Assembly: GCF_030687715.1 (NCBI RefSeq)
Contig: NZ_CP117445.1
Span: forward strand, 127,501-191,500
Direction of reading: 5' to 3'
Length of the DNA stretch: 64,000 nt
Source: Pseudomonas sp. FP2196
Lineage (GTDB): Bacteria; Pseudomonadota; Gammaproteobacteria; Pseudomonadales; Pseudomonadaceae
The notes beneath the pieces were generated by a model, which saw only the letters and a list, made by a program, of their open reading frames with translations, made no database searches and was not told the DNA's origin. Shown here one piece after another: positions 11,149 through 20,603 of this stretch. Numbering within the stretch: position 1 is the first letter of the stretch; the number at the start of each line of letters is the position of its first letter. The position numbers and the translations under genes are program-made.

Positions 11149-14100
11149 CTAGATGAAGTTGATTTCTTTCAGGTAATCGCAGCCGCGACGCAGCAGCGCC
11201 GGGGATTTTTCCGGGTAGTGCGCGCCCATCTGCTGGACGCCGGCCTCGGCGTTGGCGTGGCCGATCAGGGAGATGTCGCCGATGTCTTCCTCGAAGCCGT
11301 TGAGGTAGAAACCGAGCACGCCGAACAGCGCGTTGTCGGCATCGACTCGCCCCAGTTGCTGCTGCCAGTCGGCGACGCTGACCAGCGAGAACTTGCTGCC
11401 GGTTTCGCGGAACGAGGCGACATAGGCATCCCAGCTCAGTGGCTCAGGGTTGTGTAGGTTGAACACTGCGCGCTGCGCCGAATAACGGCTGGCGTGGAAG
11501 GCAATGAAGCGGGCGAGAAAGTCCACCGGCATCAGGTCGAAGTTCAGCGCGAAGGCCGGTACCTGGCCAAGCTGGATCGAACCTTTGAGCATCAGCATCA
11601 AGCGGTTTTTGTGCGGCTGGCAGACGCCGCTGAGGCTGTTGAAACTGATGTTGCCGGGGCGATACAGATTGACCCGCACCCCGCGTTCGCGCGCCCGTTC
11701 GAGGATGCGTTCGCCCACCCATTTCGACAGGTTGTAACCGTTGCGAATGTAGATCGGTGGCGTTGTTGCGGCGGGCAACTCCAGCACGCGCCCCTCGGCG
11801 TCAACAGTGCTTGAAGCCGACAGCGTCGAGACGAAATTGAAGACCTTTTTGCTGCGCCCTTCGCACAGGCGCAGCAGTTCGAAAATCGGCTCGACGTTGT
11901 CCGCCGCCAGTGACTCGTAATCGAGTACGTGATTGACGTTGGCAGCGTTGTGCACCAGTGCGCCGAACTCGTGATCCAGCCGCTGATAATCGGCGTCGGT
12001 CAGGCCCAGTTGCGGGCGGCAGATGTCAGCTGCGTAAACGCGCACCCGACTCAGATCCAGATGTTCGAGGCGGTTCTCACGCAGTGCCTGAGCAAAGCGT
12101 TGCGCCGCCGTTTGCCCATCACCGTCGCGCACCAGACACGCCACTTCGCTGGCGCCCCAGCCGAGCAGCGCCTCGACGATGTGCACGCCGACAAAGCTGT
12201 TGGCGCCGGTGACAATCACCTTGTGCACGTCGCCCATGCGACTGATCGATAGCGGCTCGATATCCAGCGCTCGTTCAGCATCGGCCATGGCCTGGGCGCT
12301 GAGCACAGCGCTGTCATCGGTGCCGCGTACCAGGGTCGCGAGTTTGATAATGGTCGGCAGTTCGATGAAGCGGTTGATCGAGATACTGCGGCCGAACTCT
12401 TCACGCAGGCGCAGCAACATCCGCGACAGCAGAATCGAGTGACCACCGAGATTGAAGAAGCTTTCGTCGGTGGAAATGTCGCTGGTTGGCAGCTCCAGCA
12501 ACTCGGCCCAGATTGCCAGCAGCAGCGCTTCGTCCTCGTTTGCCGGCAGGCATTTCGGGCCGCTGTCCTGCATGTTCACCGGCAGTTCCAGCAGCGCTTT
12601 GCGGTCGACCTTGCCATTGCTGGCGAACGGCATGCTCGGCAATTCAGTCCATGCCACCGGTTGCATGTAGTCCGGCAGAAACTGCTGGGCATGGGCCTTC
12701 AGTGCATCGCGGGCAGCGTCCGATTGCGGCTGGGCGAGGAACGCCAGAATCCGCCGCTGACTGTCGATCACCACGGCGATTTGTCGGTACAACTGGCTCT
12801 CGCGCAGGCAGCGCTCGATCTCTTCCGGCTCGACCCGGAAACCGCGGATCTTCACCTGATTGTCGCGCCGCCCGCACAGCTCGATGCCGTGCTCGCCCCA
12901 TTTGGCCATGTCGCCGCTGCGGTAAGCGCGCAACTGCTGGCCGTCGGGCAGATTCAGGGTCAGATAGCGCTCGGCGGTCTGCTGCGGATTGTTCAGGTAA
13001 CCGAGGCAGACACCGGGGCCGACGATGAAAAGTTCGCCCACGGTCTGCTCGATCACCGGTTGCAGATCATCATCGAGAATCAGCACCTGGCTGTTGGCGA
13101 TCGGGGCGCCGAGAGTACGGTTGCTGTCACCGGGTTTGAGTTGCCGGGCGGTGATCAGCACCGTGGCTTCGGTGGGGCCGTAGAGGTTGTGGAGTTTGCC
13201 CTGACGCGTGAGTTGCTCGATGACGAATGGCTCGCAGACATCACCGCCGGTCATCACGTGTTGCACGCCTTGCAGTTGCTCCAGCGGCAGGATGCTCAAC
13301 AGTGCTGGCGGCAGGAAGGCGTGGGTCAATTGTCGGCGGCGGATCAGTGCGACCAGCTGCAGCGGATCGCGCCGTTGCGTGTCATCGGGCACCACCAGTT
13401 CGGCACCCATGAGCAGGGTCGGGAAGATGTCTATCAGCGACGAGTCGAAACTCAGCGAAGAGAACTGCAACACCCGACTCTCGGCCTCCATTTGCGTGTA
13501 GTCGGCGTACCACGCAGTGAAGTGCGCGAGGTTCGCTTGACTGAGCAGCACACCCTTCGGGTGTCCGGTGGTGCCCGAGGTGTAGAGCGCCATGCACGGT
13601 GCGTCGAGTTCGGGACGCTGGCGCATCAGAGGTTGCGAGAGGTCGGCGTCGAGGCTGTCGATACGGCTGACATCCAGCCCCGGTATCGATTCGCTGAGCG
13701 GATGCAAACCGTCATGCAGTAACAGCAAGGCGCCGGCGTTCTCCAGAATGTATTGCTGACGCTGCAACGGGTGGCTCGGTTCCAGCGGCAGGTACACCGC
13801 GCCGCTGCCGAGAATCGCCAGAATCGAGGCGAACAGCGCAGGGCTTTTCGGCAGGCAGATGCCGACCACCCACGGTTGTGAATGCTGCTCGAGCAGGGAC
13901 TGCAAACGCTGTTGAATCGCCCGGCTATGGGCGTGTAACTGGCGATAGCTGATCGTCTGTTCGGCGAGGTGCAGCGCTGGTCGCTCGGCGTGATTGATCA
14001 GGCTCTGTTGCAAGCGCTCGATCAGCGGGATTTGTGCCTGTTGCAGCAGCGCCGGATTCGCCGTGGCGTTGAGGCGATGGACGTAGGCCTGGCTGTCGAG

Positions 14101-14544
14101 GAACAGCAGGTTTTCCATCCGTTCGAAATCCGGCGCAGTCACCGTAGCGGCCTGCTGGAAGTAGTCCGTGTCGCGGGAGTAGCGGCTGACCAGCAATGAA
14201 ACCTCGTCCACCACCTGCGCCAGCACCCTTTGTCGCAGTGCCTGACCGTTGCCGGACGGCTCATCGCCAATGGGCACTCGGCTGATCAGCGACGAGCCGA
14301 GGAAACACAGCAGATCGAGTGTCGGCAAACCTGCAACGCTTTGCGCACCGATACCTAAACGCAGATGCAGGTGTGGGATTGCGCAGAAATCGCCGGCGGC
14401 AATGAAGCCATCGTCGATGATCAAATCCACCGTCGATTTCGCCGCGCCACTGCGCGTCAATGTATGCCCGTGTTGTTCAAGTTCCTGCGCCAGGTCGGTC
14501 ATGGCCTGGCTGGCGCCCATCAGCAAAATGTCGAGACGTTTCAT
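11149..14544 (-). CDS. mgoA: NRPS-like enzyme, adenylation-thiolation-thioester reductase (MgoA/PvfC type)
   Basis: This 1,131-residue single-module enzyme would activate an amino acid, load it on a carrier and release it reductively. Visible parts are: an N-terminal domain of about 175 residues that I cannot assign; an adenylation domain (YTSGTTGHPKG at 321-331, NLYGPTEAT at 453-461, NQVKIRGFRVEPEEIE at 562-577, NGKVDRKAL at 643-651); a carrier domain with Ser703 in FFNLGGHS; and a reductase with nucleotide motif VTGANSFVG (778-786), Thr907, Tyr937 and Lys941 (YNLSK). Aligning by eye to the PheA pocket gives Asp367, Ser368, Ile371, Phe410, Met431, Gly433, Leu454 and Val462, a hydrophobic pocket that suits Leu/Val/Ile. 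The ATG has GAGGAGG upstream. It starts 10 nt after mgoC. Confidence 0.9.
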   Translation of the reverse strand: MKRLDILLMGASQAMTDLAQELEQHGHTLTRSGAAKSTVDLIIDDGFIAAGDFCAIPHLHLRLGIGAQSVAGLPTLDLLCFLGSSLISRVPIGDEPSGNGQALRQRVLAQVVDEVSLLVSRYSRDTDYFQQAATVTAPDFERMENLLFLDSQAYVHRLNATANPALLQQAQIPLIERLQQSLINHAERPALHLAEQTISYRQLHAHSRAIQQRLQSLLEQHSQPWVVGICLPKSPALFASILAILGSGAVYLPLEPSHPLQRQQYILENAGALLLLHDGLHPLSESIPGLDVSRIDSLDADLSQPLMRQRPELDAPCMALYTSGTTGHPKGVLLSQANLAHFTAWYADYTQMEAESRVLQFSSLSFDSSLIDIFPTLLMGAELVVPDDTQRRDPLQLVALIRRRQLTHAFLPPALLSILPLEQLQGVQHVMTGGDVCEPFVIEQLTRQGKLHNLYGPTEATVLITARQLKPGDSNRTLGAPIANSQVLILDDDLQPVIEQTVGELFIVGPGVCLGYLNNPQQTAERYLTLNLPDGQQLRAYRSGDMAKWGEHGIELCGRRDNQVKIRGFRVEPEEIERCLRESQLYRQIAVVIDSQRRILAFLAQPQSDAARDALKAHAQQFLPDYMQPVAWTELPSMPFASNGKVDRKALLELPVNMQDSGPKCLPANEDEALLLAIWAELLELPTSDISTDESFFNLGGHSILLSRMLLRLREEFGRSISINRFIELPTIIKLATLVRGTDDSAVLSAQAMADAERALDIEPLSISRMGDVHKVIVTGANSFVGVHIVEALLGWGASEVACLVRDGDGQTAAQRFAQALRENRLEHLDLSRVRVYAADICRPQLGLTDADYQRLDHEFGALVHNAANVNHVLDYESLAADNVEPIFELLRLCEGRSKKVFNFVSTLSASSTVDAEGRVLELPAATTPPIYIRNGYNLSKWVGERILERARERGVRVNLYRPGNISFNSLSGVCQPHKNRLMLMLKGSIQLGQVPAFALNFDLMPVDFLARFIAFHASRYSAQRAVFNLHNPEPLSWDAYVASFRETGSKFSLVSVADWQQQLGRVDADNALFGVLGFYLNGFEEDIGDISLIGHANAEAGVQQMGAHYPEKSPALLRRGCDYLKEINFI

Positions 14545-14554
14545 GTCGGCCTCC

Positions 14555-15484
14555 TCAAACCAGGTAGTCGCGCAGGGCGTGCTGCACGCACGGCGTGTCG
14601 AGCAGCGAACTGTTGTGGAAGAACTTGACGATGTTGCCCACCAACGGGTGATGGCGATTGATCGGGAAGGCCAGGCCGGCGATTTCGTCCCGGAGCGAGC
14701 TACGCGTGGCCTCACTGACCGGCAGGGCGTCGATCAGGCGCAGGTCGAAGGATTTCTGGATGTCGTTGGTCAGGTAATGGCCGATGAACACCGGCAGGAT
14801 CTGCGCGATGGTTGCGCGATCTGCGTCGCTGGCGGTGTGCCAATAGATGCGCACCATCCGCGCCCAGAAACTGGAGTGGCGGCCCTCGTCGAGCAGGTGG
14901 TCGGCCATCAGGCCCTTGATCGATGGCTTGACCGTATCGTCCCGGGCGAACGCTGCGACGTCGCCGGTCACGGTGTTCTCGGCGATGGCCACACAGATCA
15001 GCTCCACAACGCTGCGCAGGTGCTCCGGCGCCAGTGCCACGGCCGTCGGAATTGCCCGGCTCAACTCGATTTCGTCGGGTAGCTGAATCGGCTCGATGCC
15101 GGTCATGGCCACCGTTTGCTGCATGAAATCCATCGCCACCAGGGCGTGGTAATCCTCATCGACCACGACGGTCATCGCGTCATAACGGCAAGCGAAAGGA
15201 AACGCGACGGCAAAGCGGTTCTTGGCGATGCTGCGCGCGGTTTTGTCGACGATCTCGGTCTCGAAAATCACCACGTCGTTGATGAACTTATACAGCGTCT
15301 GCACCAGAGCGAAATCACGCTGCTGCGGGCACTCGCGCAGAAAGGTTTCGCTGAGCACCAGCGGTTGTCGACTGAGCGGATAGATCAGGCGTTCGTCGTT
15401 TTCCAATACGCGGCGCGGGCGAGTGCGGATAGTCGCGCGGCTTTCCCAGGCATCGGCGAACGATTGATAGTCGGCGGCGTTCAT
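14555..15484 (-). CDS. mgoC: AurF-like diiron N-oxygenase (MgoC/PvfB type)
   Basis: This 309-residue protein is of the p-aminobenzoate N-oxygenase family, which oxidises amine nitrogen using a diiron centre. Candidate ligands Glu75, Glu110, His113, Glu169, His196, Glu200 and His203 have the same spacing as the seven AurF ligands (E101, E136, H139, E196, H223, E227, H230 as I recall them). The motifs are DEDYH and HLLDEGRH. In the mgo/pvf pathway this enzyme is thought to help build the N-N bond of leudiazen or valdiazen. Its ATG overlaps the mgoB stop (ATGA) and has GGAGGTGG upstream. A longer frame to 15535 only overlaps mgoB. Confidence 0.92.
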   Translation of the reverse strand: MNAADYQSFADAWESRATIRTRPRRVLENDERLIYPLSRQPLVLSETFLRECPQQRDFALVQTLYKFINDVVIFETEIVDKTARSIAKNRFAVAFPFACRYDAMTVVVDEDYHALVAMDFMQQTVAMTGIEPIQLPDEIELSRAIPTAVALAPEHLRSVVELICVAIAENTVTGDVAAFARDDTVKPSIKGLMADHLLDEGRHSSFWARMVRIYWHTASDADRATIAQILPVFIGHYLTNDIQKSFDLRLIDALPVSEATRSSLRDEIAGLAFPINRHHPLVGNIVKFFHNSSLLDTPCVQHALRDYLV

Positions 15485-16257
15485 TGGGCCACCTCCGCCA
15501 AGGGTTCGCGCATGCTCACGCGCAGGCCGTCCCACAGGGCGATGCGGCTTTCGACCGCGGCGATGGCGCTGGCGTAGACCTCGGCTTCGCGCTGCGGGTC
15601 GCCATCGACCAGACGCTCAAGCAAGTGTTCTGCCGCCGGGCCATGATCCTCGGAGTCGACCTCAATGTGCCGCTCCAGGTAGTAGCGAAAGGTCGGCGCC
15701 TGTTCGATGCCGATGCCCCAGTCGTCCAGAATTCGCTGGAACATGGTCGGGATCACACTTTCGCGGCCATGCAGAAACGCGGCGGCAACGCTGTGCCCCG
15801 GTGCATGCAGGGCAATGCGCAAGGTATCGCGAACAAACTGCGCAGCGGCAGGATCGACCTCGACGCTTTGCAGCGCCACGTCATAGCTCACGCCTTCCTG
15901 TTGCAGCGCGACGAAGCGTTCCACGGCCGAGGTGCTCGCACCGACTTCGCGCATCGCATCCAGGTACAGCTCGAAATGGCTGTAATGACCGTGGCTCAAA
16001 CGGTTGTCGGATTCCTCACCGAGGACAATCTCGTTAATCAGGCGGGCGGCATGCGGATCGCGCGGCGGCAACCAGGGTAGACGAGTGCAAGTCAGTTCCT
16101 GTTGCAGGCGTTTGGTCAGCGACATGAAATCCCAGACGGCAAATACGTGGGTTTCCATAAAACGTTGCAAAACCGTCAATGAATCGATTTCGCCGAAGAT
16201 CGGGTGTGCGCTGAGTTCGGCTTTTTTCAGGGCGAGTTGGTGCTTTGTCTGAGACAT
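15481..16257 (-). CDS. mgoB: Haem-oxygenase-like metalloenzyme, DUF3050-type (MgoB/PvfA type)
   Basis: This 258-residue protein is of the haem-oxygenase-like fold used by many non-haem diiron oxidases. Possible metal ligands lie in GEESDN (80-85), HFELYLD (94-100), HGRESV (163-168) and the [10 protein letters not shown] stretch (196-205). It is the first gene of the operon mgoB-mgoC-mgoA-mgoD and is translationally coupled to mgoC (ATGA). Its leader contains a CAAGGAT core at 16270-16276 on the minus strand, which could be a ribosome-binding or Rsm-type site. Related mgo operons depend on Gac regulation. The exact reaction is unproven here. Confidence 0.88.
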   Translation of the reverse strand: MSQTKHQLALKKAELSAHPIFGEIDSLTVLQRFMETHVFAVWDFMSLTKRLQQELTCTRLPWLPPRDPHAARLINEIVLGEESDNRLSHGHYSHFELYLDAMREVGASTSAVERFVALQQEGVSYDVALQSVEVDPAAAQFVRDTLRIALHAPGHSVAAAFLHGRESVIPTMFQRILDDWGIGIEQAPTFRYYLERHIEVDSEDHGPAAEHLLERLVDGDPQREAEVYASAIAAVESRIALWDGLRVSMREPLAEVAQ

Positions 16258-17028
16258 GAGGGGGCCTTTATCCTTGATATGAAATGGAACGGATTTTTCA
16301 ACTTCGCAATCAATGGAGCAGCGGCTTGTTATTCTTTTTCCAGGTGAGCGGCAACCTCATGAAAATCAGTGAAGTTACACTGTTGGTCTTCGTAGAACTG
16401 CACAGTAATCGGGCGGTGCGCCGTGCCGGATATAGTCGTGCGTTCAGCTTATGCCCTTCTGGAATGGGATGTTCAAGCTCGGCGGAGAAAAACTAATACA
16501 TCGCCAAACAACTTAACAAGTATATTTTTTGATTATTTTTAGTTGTCGGTTTTTCAAGTATGAGAGTCCCTGATAAAACTATTTTTATAAGTTTTATTGG
16601 GGCGAAGTTGCTCCTTTCAGTCAATAAAGACCAAAATCGAATAAACAGAGTGAATGCCTCACTCGAAGCAACTTTTTAATAAAGAGAATGAAGTTATTTG
16701 AGGGGATGAAAGTGGGCCCGGAACGACGCCGATTCTTTCCTTTTCCCGTGACAAGGCTCCTTCCGTAGGTTCCTGTTGCGGGGACTGCGCCGACGGTGCG
16801 GTGCGTCGCCCGTTCTTTATTGGGTTGGCCGTTCAAGAGTGAGGGTAAAAGGCCGCCACGGCTATTACCGATTCATCACCGAGAAGGGTGCAAATATCGG
16901 GCTGATTGGCGCAGGGAGGTTAGAGCGAAGAAGTGGATATGCCAGTGGATTCCTGGCCGGGGGGGCGGGGATTTGTAAGCGGGTTATTCGCCGGGCAGAC
17001 GCAGTGGTCTGGTCCCGGCGTGGAAGTT
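16258..17028. other. Intergenic region upstream of the mgo-type operon, no gene recognised
   Basis: About 770 nt lie between two minus-strand genes. The part at about 16480-16700 is clearly more AT-rich than the surroundings and contains an inverted repeat ATAAAACT-N9-AGTTTTAT at 16573-16597. This is probably promoter and operator DNA for mgoB. Short open frames on both strands (for example 16621-16836 minus and 16776-17081 plus) have no recognisable domain, and I do not call them genes. A small RNA cannot be excluded. Confidence 0.5.
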
Positions 17029-17739
17029 TCAGCGCGCGGCTTTGCGGTTTTGGGCGGCAGGGCTGGCGAGATAGCGGGTGATGACGTCAACGCCACGGTT
17101 GAGGTGTTGTTCGAGCAATGTGATCGAGTGATCGACATCACGCTCGATGACCGCTTGCAGCATCGCGCGGTGGTCCTCCTGGGATAGCTTGCCCAGGCCC
17201 ATGGCTTCGAGGTTGAAGCGTAGGAACCGCTCCTCCTCGTTGAGACCGTCCTCGACCAGCCGTAGCAAACGCTGGTTGGGAGCCTTGCTGTACAGCGCCA
17301 TGTGGAACAAGCGGTTGAGCCGGCCGATTTCCGTGTAGTCGTGTTGGGCCTCGAGCTCTTCGATATAACTCGCTGCCTGTGCGTGATCGGCAGCGGTCAG
17401 TCGCGGAATGGACTGACGCAAGGCTTCGGACTCGAGCAGGATCCGCAACTCGTAGGTTTCCGTGGCATCGCCCTGGATCAACGGCGCAACCACGGCGCCT
17501 TTGTGCGTGGTGACGCTCAACAATTCCTGCGCTTCGAGCTGGCGCAATGCTTCGCGCACGGGCATGCGGCTGACCCCGAACAGATCTGCCAGATCCTGCT
17601 GGCGCAACGCTGTGCCGCATGGCAAACGCCCATCAAGGATGGCGGCACGCAAGGTTTCTTCGATGACGGACCGAGCCAAGTGTGCGGGAATCGGCCCATC
17701 GACTTTGATGCTGTGCAGCGGTTTGGGCTTCTGTGTCAC
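17029..17739 (-). CDS. GntR-family transcriptional regulator, FCD (FadR C-terminal) type
   Basis: This is a regulator of about 236 residues. An N-terminal winged helix-turn-helix (ALRQQDLADLFGVSRMPVREAL) precedes an all-helical FCD ligand-binding domain. The FCD part carries the expected metal-site residues in regions such as ELRILLESEALR and NRLFHMALY, with later His residues. I prefer the GTG at 17739, which has CAGGG upstream and gives an ordinary MTQKPKPLHS start. A GTG at 17784 would add 15 residues but would put the palindrome TTTGGATCCAAA inside the coding region. Its target genes are not evident from the neighbours. FCD regulators usually control acid or sugar-acid catabolism, and it stands alone here. 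Confidence 0.85.
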   Translation of the reverse strand: MTQKPKPLHSIKVDGPIPAHLARSVIEETLRAAILDGRLPCGTALRQQDLADLFGVSRMPVREALRQLEAQELLSVTTHKGAVVAPLIQGDATETYELRILLESEALRQSIPRLTAADHAQAASYIEELEAQHDYTEIGRLNRLFHMALYSKAPNQRLLRLVEDGLNEEERFLRFNLEAMGLGKLSQEDHRAMLQAVIERDVDHSITLLEQHLNRGVDVITRYLASPAAQNRKAAR

Positions 17740-17766
17740 GACTACGCACCCTGTATGTCGACTTGA

Positions 17767-17778
17767 TTTGGATCCAAA
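17767..17778. promoter_or_regulatory. Perfect palindrome TTTGGATCCAAA, candidate GntR operator
   Basis: This 12-bp perfect palindrome lies 28 nt before the preferred start of the GntR gene. FCD-type GntR proteins such as VanR bind TTGGATCCAA-like palindromes, so autoregulation is likely. The site also lies about 85 nt upstream of lapG on the other strand. Confidence 0.6.
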
Positions 17779-17862
17779 AGACACTAGTGATTGCTCTACA
17801 GGTTGTCAAACCGTGTAACGGTTCAGTGCCTTTCATCAGTTTAGCGAGGTCGCGATGATCTC

Positions 17863-18627
17863 ATGGTGCCATTGTTTTTTACCGGGCTAAGCTTCAACAT
17901 CAAACGCTTTCCTTCCTGCCTTTGGAAACCTGCTGTGGCGGTATGTTTCGCGATCCCCCGGACTCTGCGCTGGCTAGGCTGCGCACTGCTGCTGGCCGGC
18001 GTCATGCTGGGCGGTCTGCATGCCGATTGGGATTTTTCCGCGATCAGCCGCAAAGCTACAGCACTTTACGGACCGCTGGGTGCCGGACAGCAACGGATCG
18101 ACGCGTGGCAAAACCTGTTGGCCACGCAGAAACAGGTCGGCGAGATGGAAAAGCTCAAAGTGGTTAACCTGTTTTTCAACAAACAGGTGCGCTACGTCGA
18201 GGATATCGACCTTTGGCACGAGGTCGACTATTGGGAAACCCCTATCGAAGCCTTGTGGAAAGGTGCCGGCGACTGCGAAGACTATGCGATCGCCAAGTAT
18301 TTCAGCCTGCGTCACCTCGGGGTTTCCAGCGACAAGCTGCGCATCACCTACGTCAAGGCCCTGCGCCAAAACCGCGCGCACATGGTGCTGACGTACTATG
18401 CCACTCCCGATGCCATGCCATTGGTGCTCGACAGCCTGATCGATCCGATCCAGCCGGCGGCCCAGAGGACCGATTTGCTACCGGTCTACTCTTTCAATGC
18501 AGAAGGTCTGTATCTGCCGGGTGCCAAAGGCAACAAAAAGGTCGGAGACACCAAACGCCTGTCGCGCTGGCAGGATGTGTTGAAAAAAATGCAGGCCGAA
18601 GGTTTTCCGGTCGAGACGACTAACTAG
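17863..18627 (+). CDS. lapG: LapG periplasmic cysteine protease
   Basis: This 254-residue transglutaminase-like (BTLCP, DUF920) protease releases the adhesin LapA from the cell surface by cutting its N-terminal TAAG site. An N-terminal membrane/signal segment (about 32-52) leads to the periplasmic domain. The catalytic triad is Cys138 (GAGDCEDYAIAKY), His173 (RAHMVLTYY) and Asp190. The acidic residues beside the Cys fit the calcium site known for LapG. It lies 14 nt upstream of lapD, whose product inhibits it, so the two are very probably co-transcribed. The start could also be somewhat downstream of 17863. Confidence 0.95.
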   Translation: MVPLFFTGLSFNIKRFPSCLWKPAVAVCFAIPRTLRWLGCALLLAGVMLGGLHADWDFSAISRKATALYGPLGAGQQRIDAWQNLLATQKQVGEMEKLKVVNLFFNKQVRYVEDIDLWHEVDYWETPIEALWKGAGDCEDYAIAKYFSLRHLGVSSDKLRITYVKALRQNRAHMVLTYYATPDAMPLVLDSLIDPIQPAAQRTDLLPVYSFNAEGLYLPGAKGNKKVGDTKRLSRWQDVLKKMQAEGFPVETTN

Positions 18628-18641
18628 GAGCACGCGCTCAG

Positions 18642-20588
18642 ATGTCTTTGTTCAAACAGCTGTTGATCGCTATCTGTCTGTTCCTGGTGGTCGCCTTCAC
18701 CGGCAGCTTCATGGTCAGTCTGGAGAGCTCGCGCACCCAGTACGTCAACCAGTTGCGTTCACACGCCCAGGACGCCGCGACGGCGCTGGCCTTGTCGCTG
18801 ACGCCGAATATCGACGACCCGGCGATGGTCGAGCTGCTGGTCAGCTCGATTTTCGACAGCGGTTATTACGCGAGCATCCGCGTGGTCGATCTGAAGACCG
18901 ACCAGACCATTGTTGAGCGCAACGGCATTCCGGCCGTCACTAATGTGCCGGACTGGTTCGTCAAACTGATCGGCCTGGAGCCGGCCGGTGGCGACGCGCT
19001 GGTCAGCCGTGGCTGGGAGCAGGCGGCGCGGGTCGAAGTGGTCAGCCATCCGATGTTTGCCGTGGCCAAGCTGTGGCAGAGCGCGCTGGGCAGCCTTGGC
19101 TGGCTGCTGATCTGCGGTGCGCTGAGTGCGGTGCTTGGCGCGTTGTTGCTGCGTCGGCAGTTGAAGCCGCTGGATTACATGGTCAAGCAGTCCCACGCCA
19201 TCGCCCGTCGCGAATTTCTCAGCCTGCCGGAGCTGCCGCGCACGCCTGAGTTGCGGCGTGTGGTGCTGGCGATGAATCAGATGGTCGAGAAGCTCAAGGC
19301 GTTGTTTCAGGAGCAGGCCGAACGCAGTGAAAAACTGCGCGCCGAATCCTATCAGGACAACCTCACCGGTTTGGCCAACCGGCGCTATTTCGAAATGCAG
19401 CTGAACAATCGGGTGAGCAATCCGGAGCAGGCCAGTTCCGGTTATCTGCTGTTGTTGCGGGTCAAGGATCTGGCCGGGCTCAACCAGCGGCTCGGCGGTC
19501 AGCGCACCGACGAACTGCTGAAAGCGGTCGGCGAGCAACTGTCCCGCGAATGCGCCAAATACCCGGAAACCCAGAACCTCGTCACCCGTATTCGCGGCGG
19601 TGAGTTCGCCGTGCTGGCGCCGGGGCTGGTGCGTGAGGAAGCGTTGCAACTGGCACAGAACCTCGACAGCGCCCTGAGCAGTCTGCACGCTACGGGTGCG
19701 ACCGATGTGCCGGCGGTGGCCTCTATCGGCCTGGCGCCATTCGTTCACGGCGACTCGCCGCAAGCGGTGCTGACGCTCGGCGATCAGGCGCTGGCGCAAG
19801 CTGAAGGGCAGGGCGAACAGAACTGGGCGTGCATTGATCAAAGCCTCACGGCGGATGTCGGCGACGATCACCACGCCTGGCATCGCTTGCTCGATCAGGC
19901 GTTGAGTCAGCAGCGGTTTGAGCTGTACTTCCAACCGGTGGTGGCCGCTCAGGACACGCAATTGGTGCTGCATTACAAAGTGCTGTCGCGCTTGCTCGAT
20001 GATCAAGGCCAGACCATTCCCGCCGGGCGTTTCCTGCCGTGGCTGGAACGCTTTGGCTGGACCGCGCGACTGGATCGCTTGATGCTCGAACGCGTACTGG
20101 AGCAGATGAAAGAACATGAAGACTCGCTGGCGCTGAACCTGTCCTCGGCGACCCTGGCCGATCCGCAGGCATTGAACAAAGTATTCGAGATCCTGCGTGC
20201 GCATTCCAATCTCGGCGAACGCCTGACCCTGGAAATCGGCGAAGAGCAGTTGCCGGAACAAGCGGTGCTGGAGCAGTTGACCCGGCGTCTGCGCGAACTG
20301 GGTTTCTCGCTGAGCCTGCAGCGCTTCGGCGGGCGTTTCAGCATGATCGGCAACCTGGCGCGGCTGGGGCTGGCGTACTTGAAGATCGATGGCAGCTACA
20401 TTCGGGCGATTGATCAGGAGAGTGACAAGCGGCTGTTCATCGAGGCAATCCAGCGGGCGGCGCACAGTATTGATCTGCCGTTGATTGCCGAGCGGGTGGA
20501 GACGGAAGGGGAGTTGTCGGTGATTCGCGAGATGGGGCTGTATGGGGTTCAGGGGCAGTTGCTCGGTGAGCCGAAGCCCTGGAAGTAA
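18642..20588 (+). CDS. lapD: LapD, inner-membrane c-di-GMP receptor controlling LapG
   Basis: This 648-residue receptor has TM1 at about 5-25, a periplasmic output domain (30-148) and TM2 at about 150-172. A HAMP, a GGDEF-like and an EAL-like domain follow. Both cyclase and phosphodiesterase signatures are degenerate (RGGEF at 318-322 instead of GGDEF, and KVL at 446-448 instead of EAL), as expected for a c-di-GMP sensor. Trp125 in SRGWEQ corresponds to the residue known to contact LapG. When c-di-GMP binds, LapD sequesters LapG, so LapA stays on the surface. It ends just before a REPIN palindrome. Confidence 0.96.
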   Translation: MSLFKQLLIAICLFLVVAFTGSFMVSLESSRTQYVNQLRSHAQDAATALALSLTPNIDDPAMVELLVSSIFDSGYYASIRVVDLKTDQTIVERNGIPAVTNVPDWFVKLIGLEPAGGDALVSRGWEQAARVEVVSHPMFAVAKLWQSALGSLGWLLICGALSAVLGALLLRRQLKPLDYMVKQSHAIARREFLSLPELPRTPELRRVVLAMNQMVEKLKALFQEQAERSEKLRAESYQDNLTGLANRRYFEMQLNNRVSNPEQASSGYLLLLRVKDLAGLNQRLGGQRTDELLKAVGEQLSRECAKYPETQNLVTRIRGGEFAVLAPGLVREEALQLAQNLDSALSSLHATGATDVPAVASIGLAPFVHGDSPQAVLTLGDQALAQAEGQGEQNWACIDQSLTADVGDDHHAWHRLLDQALSQQRFELYFQPVVAAQDTQLVLHYKVLSRLLDDQGQTIPAGRFLPWLERFGWTARLDRLMLERVLEQMKEHEDSLALNLSSATLADPQALNKVFEILRAHSNLGERLTLEIGEEQLPEQAVLEQLTRRLRELGFSLSLQRFGGRFSMIGNLARLGLAYLKIDGSYIRAIDQESDKRLFIEAIQRAAHSIDLPLIAERVETEGELSVIREMGLYGVQGQLLGEPKPWK

Positions 20589-20603
20589 ATCTCAAGATTT
20601 GAA

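Noticed and set aside
12439..13722. 427-residue open frame antisense to the mgoA-like gene
   Set aside because: A shadow frame opposite a full NRPS-like module with all core motifs.
16621..16836. Possible 71-residue gene on the minus strand in the AT-rich region
   Set aside because: No ribosome-binding site or family match. It is more likely promoter or untranslated DNA.
16776..17081. Possible 101-residue gene in the intergenic region before the GntR gene
   Set aside because: No recognisable domain, no clear start signal, and it runs into the GntR gene end on the opposite strand.
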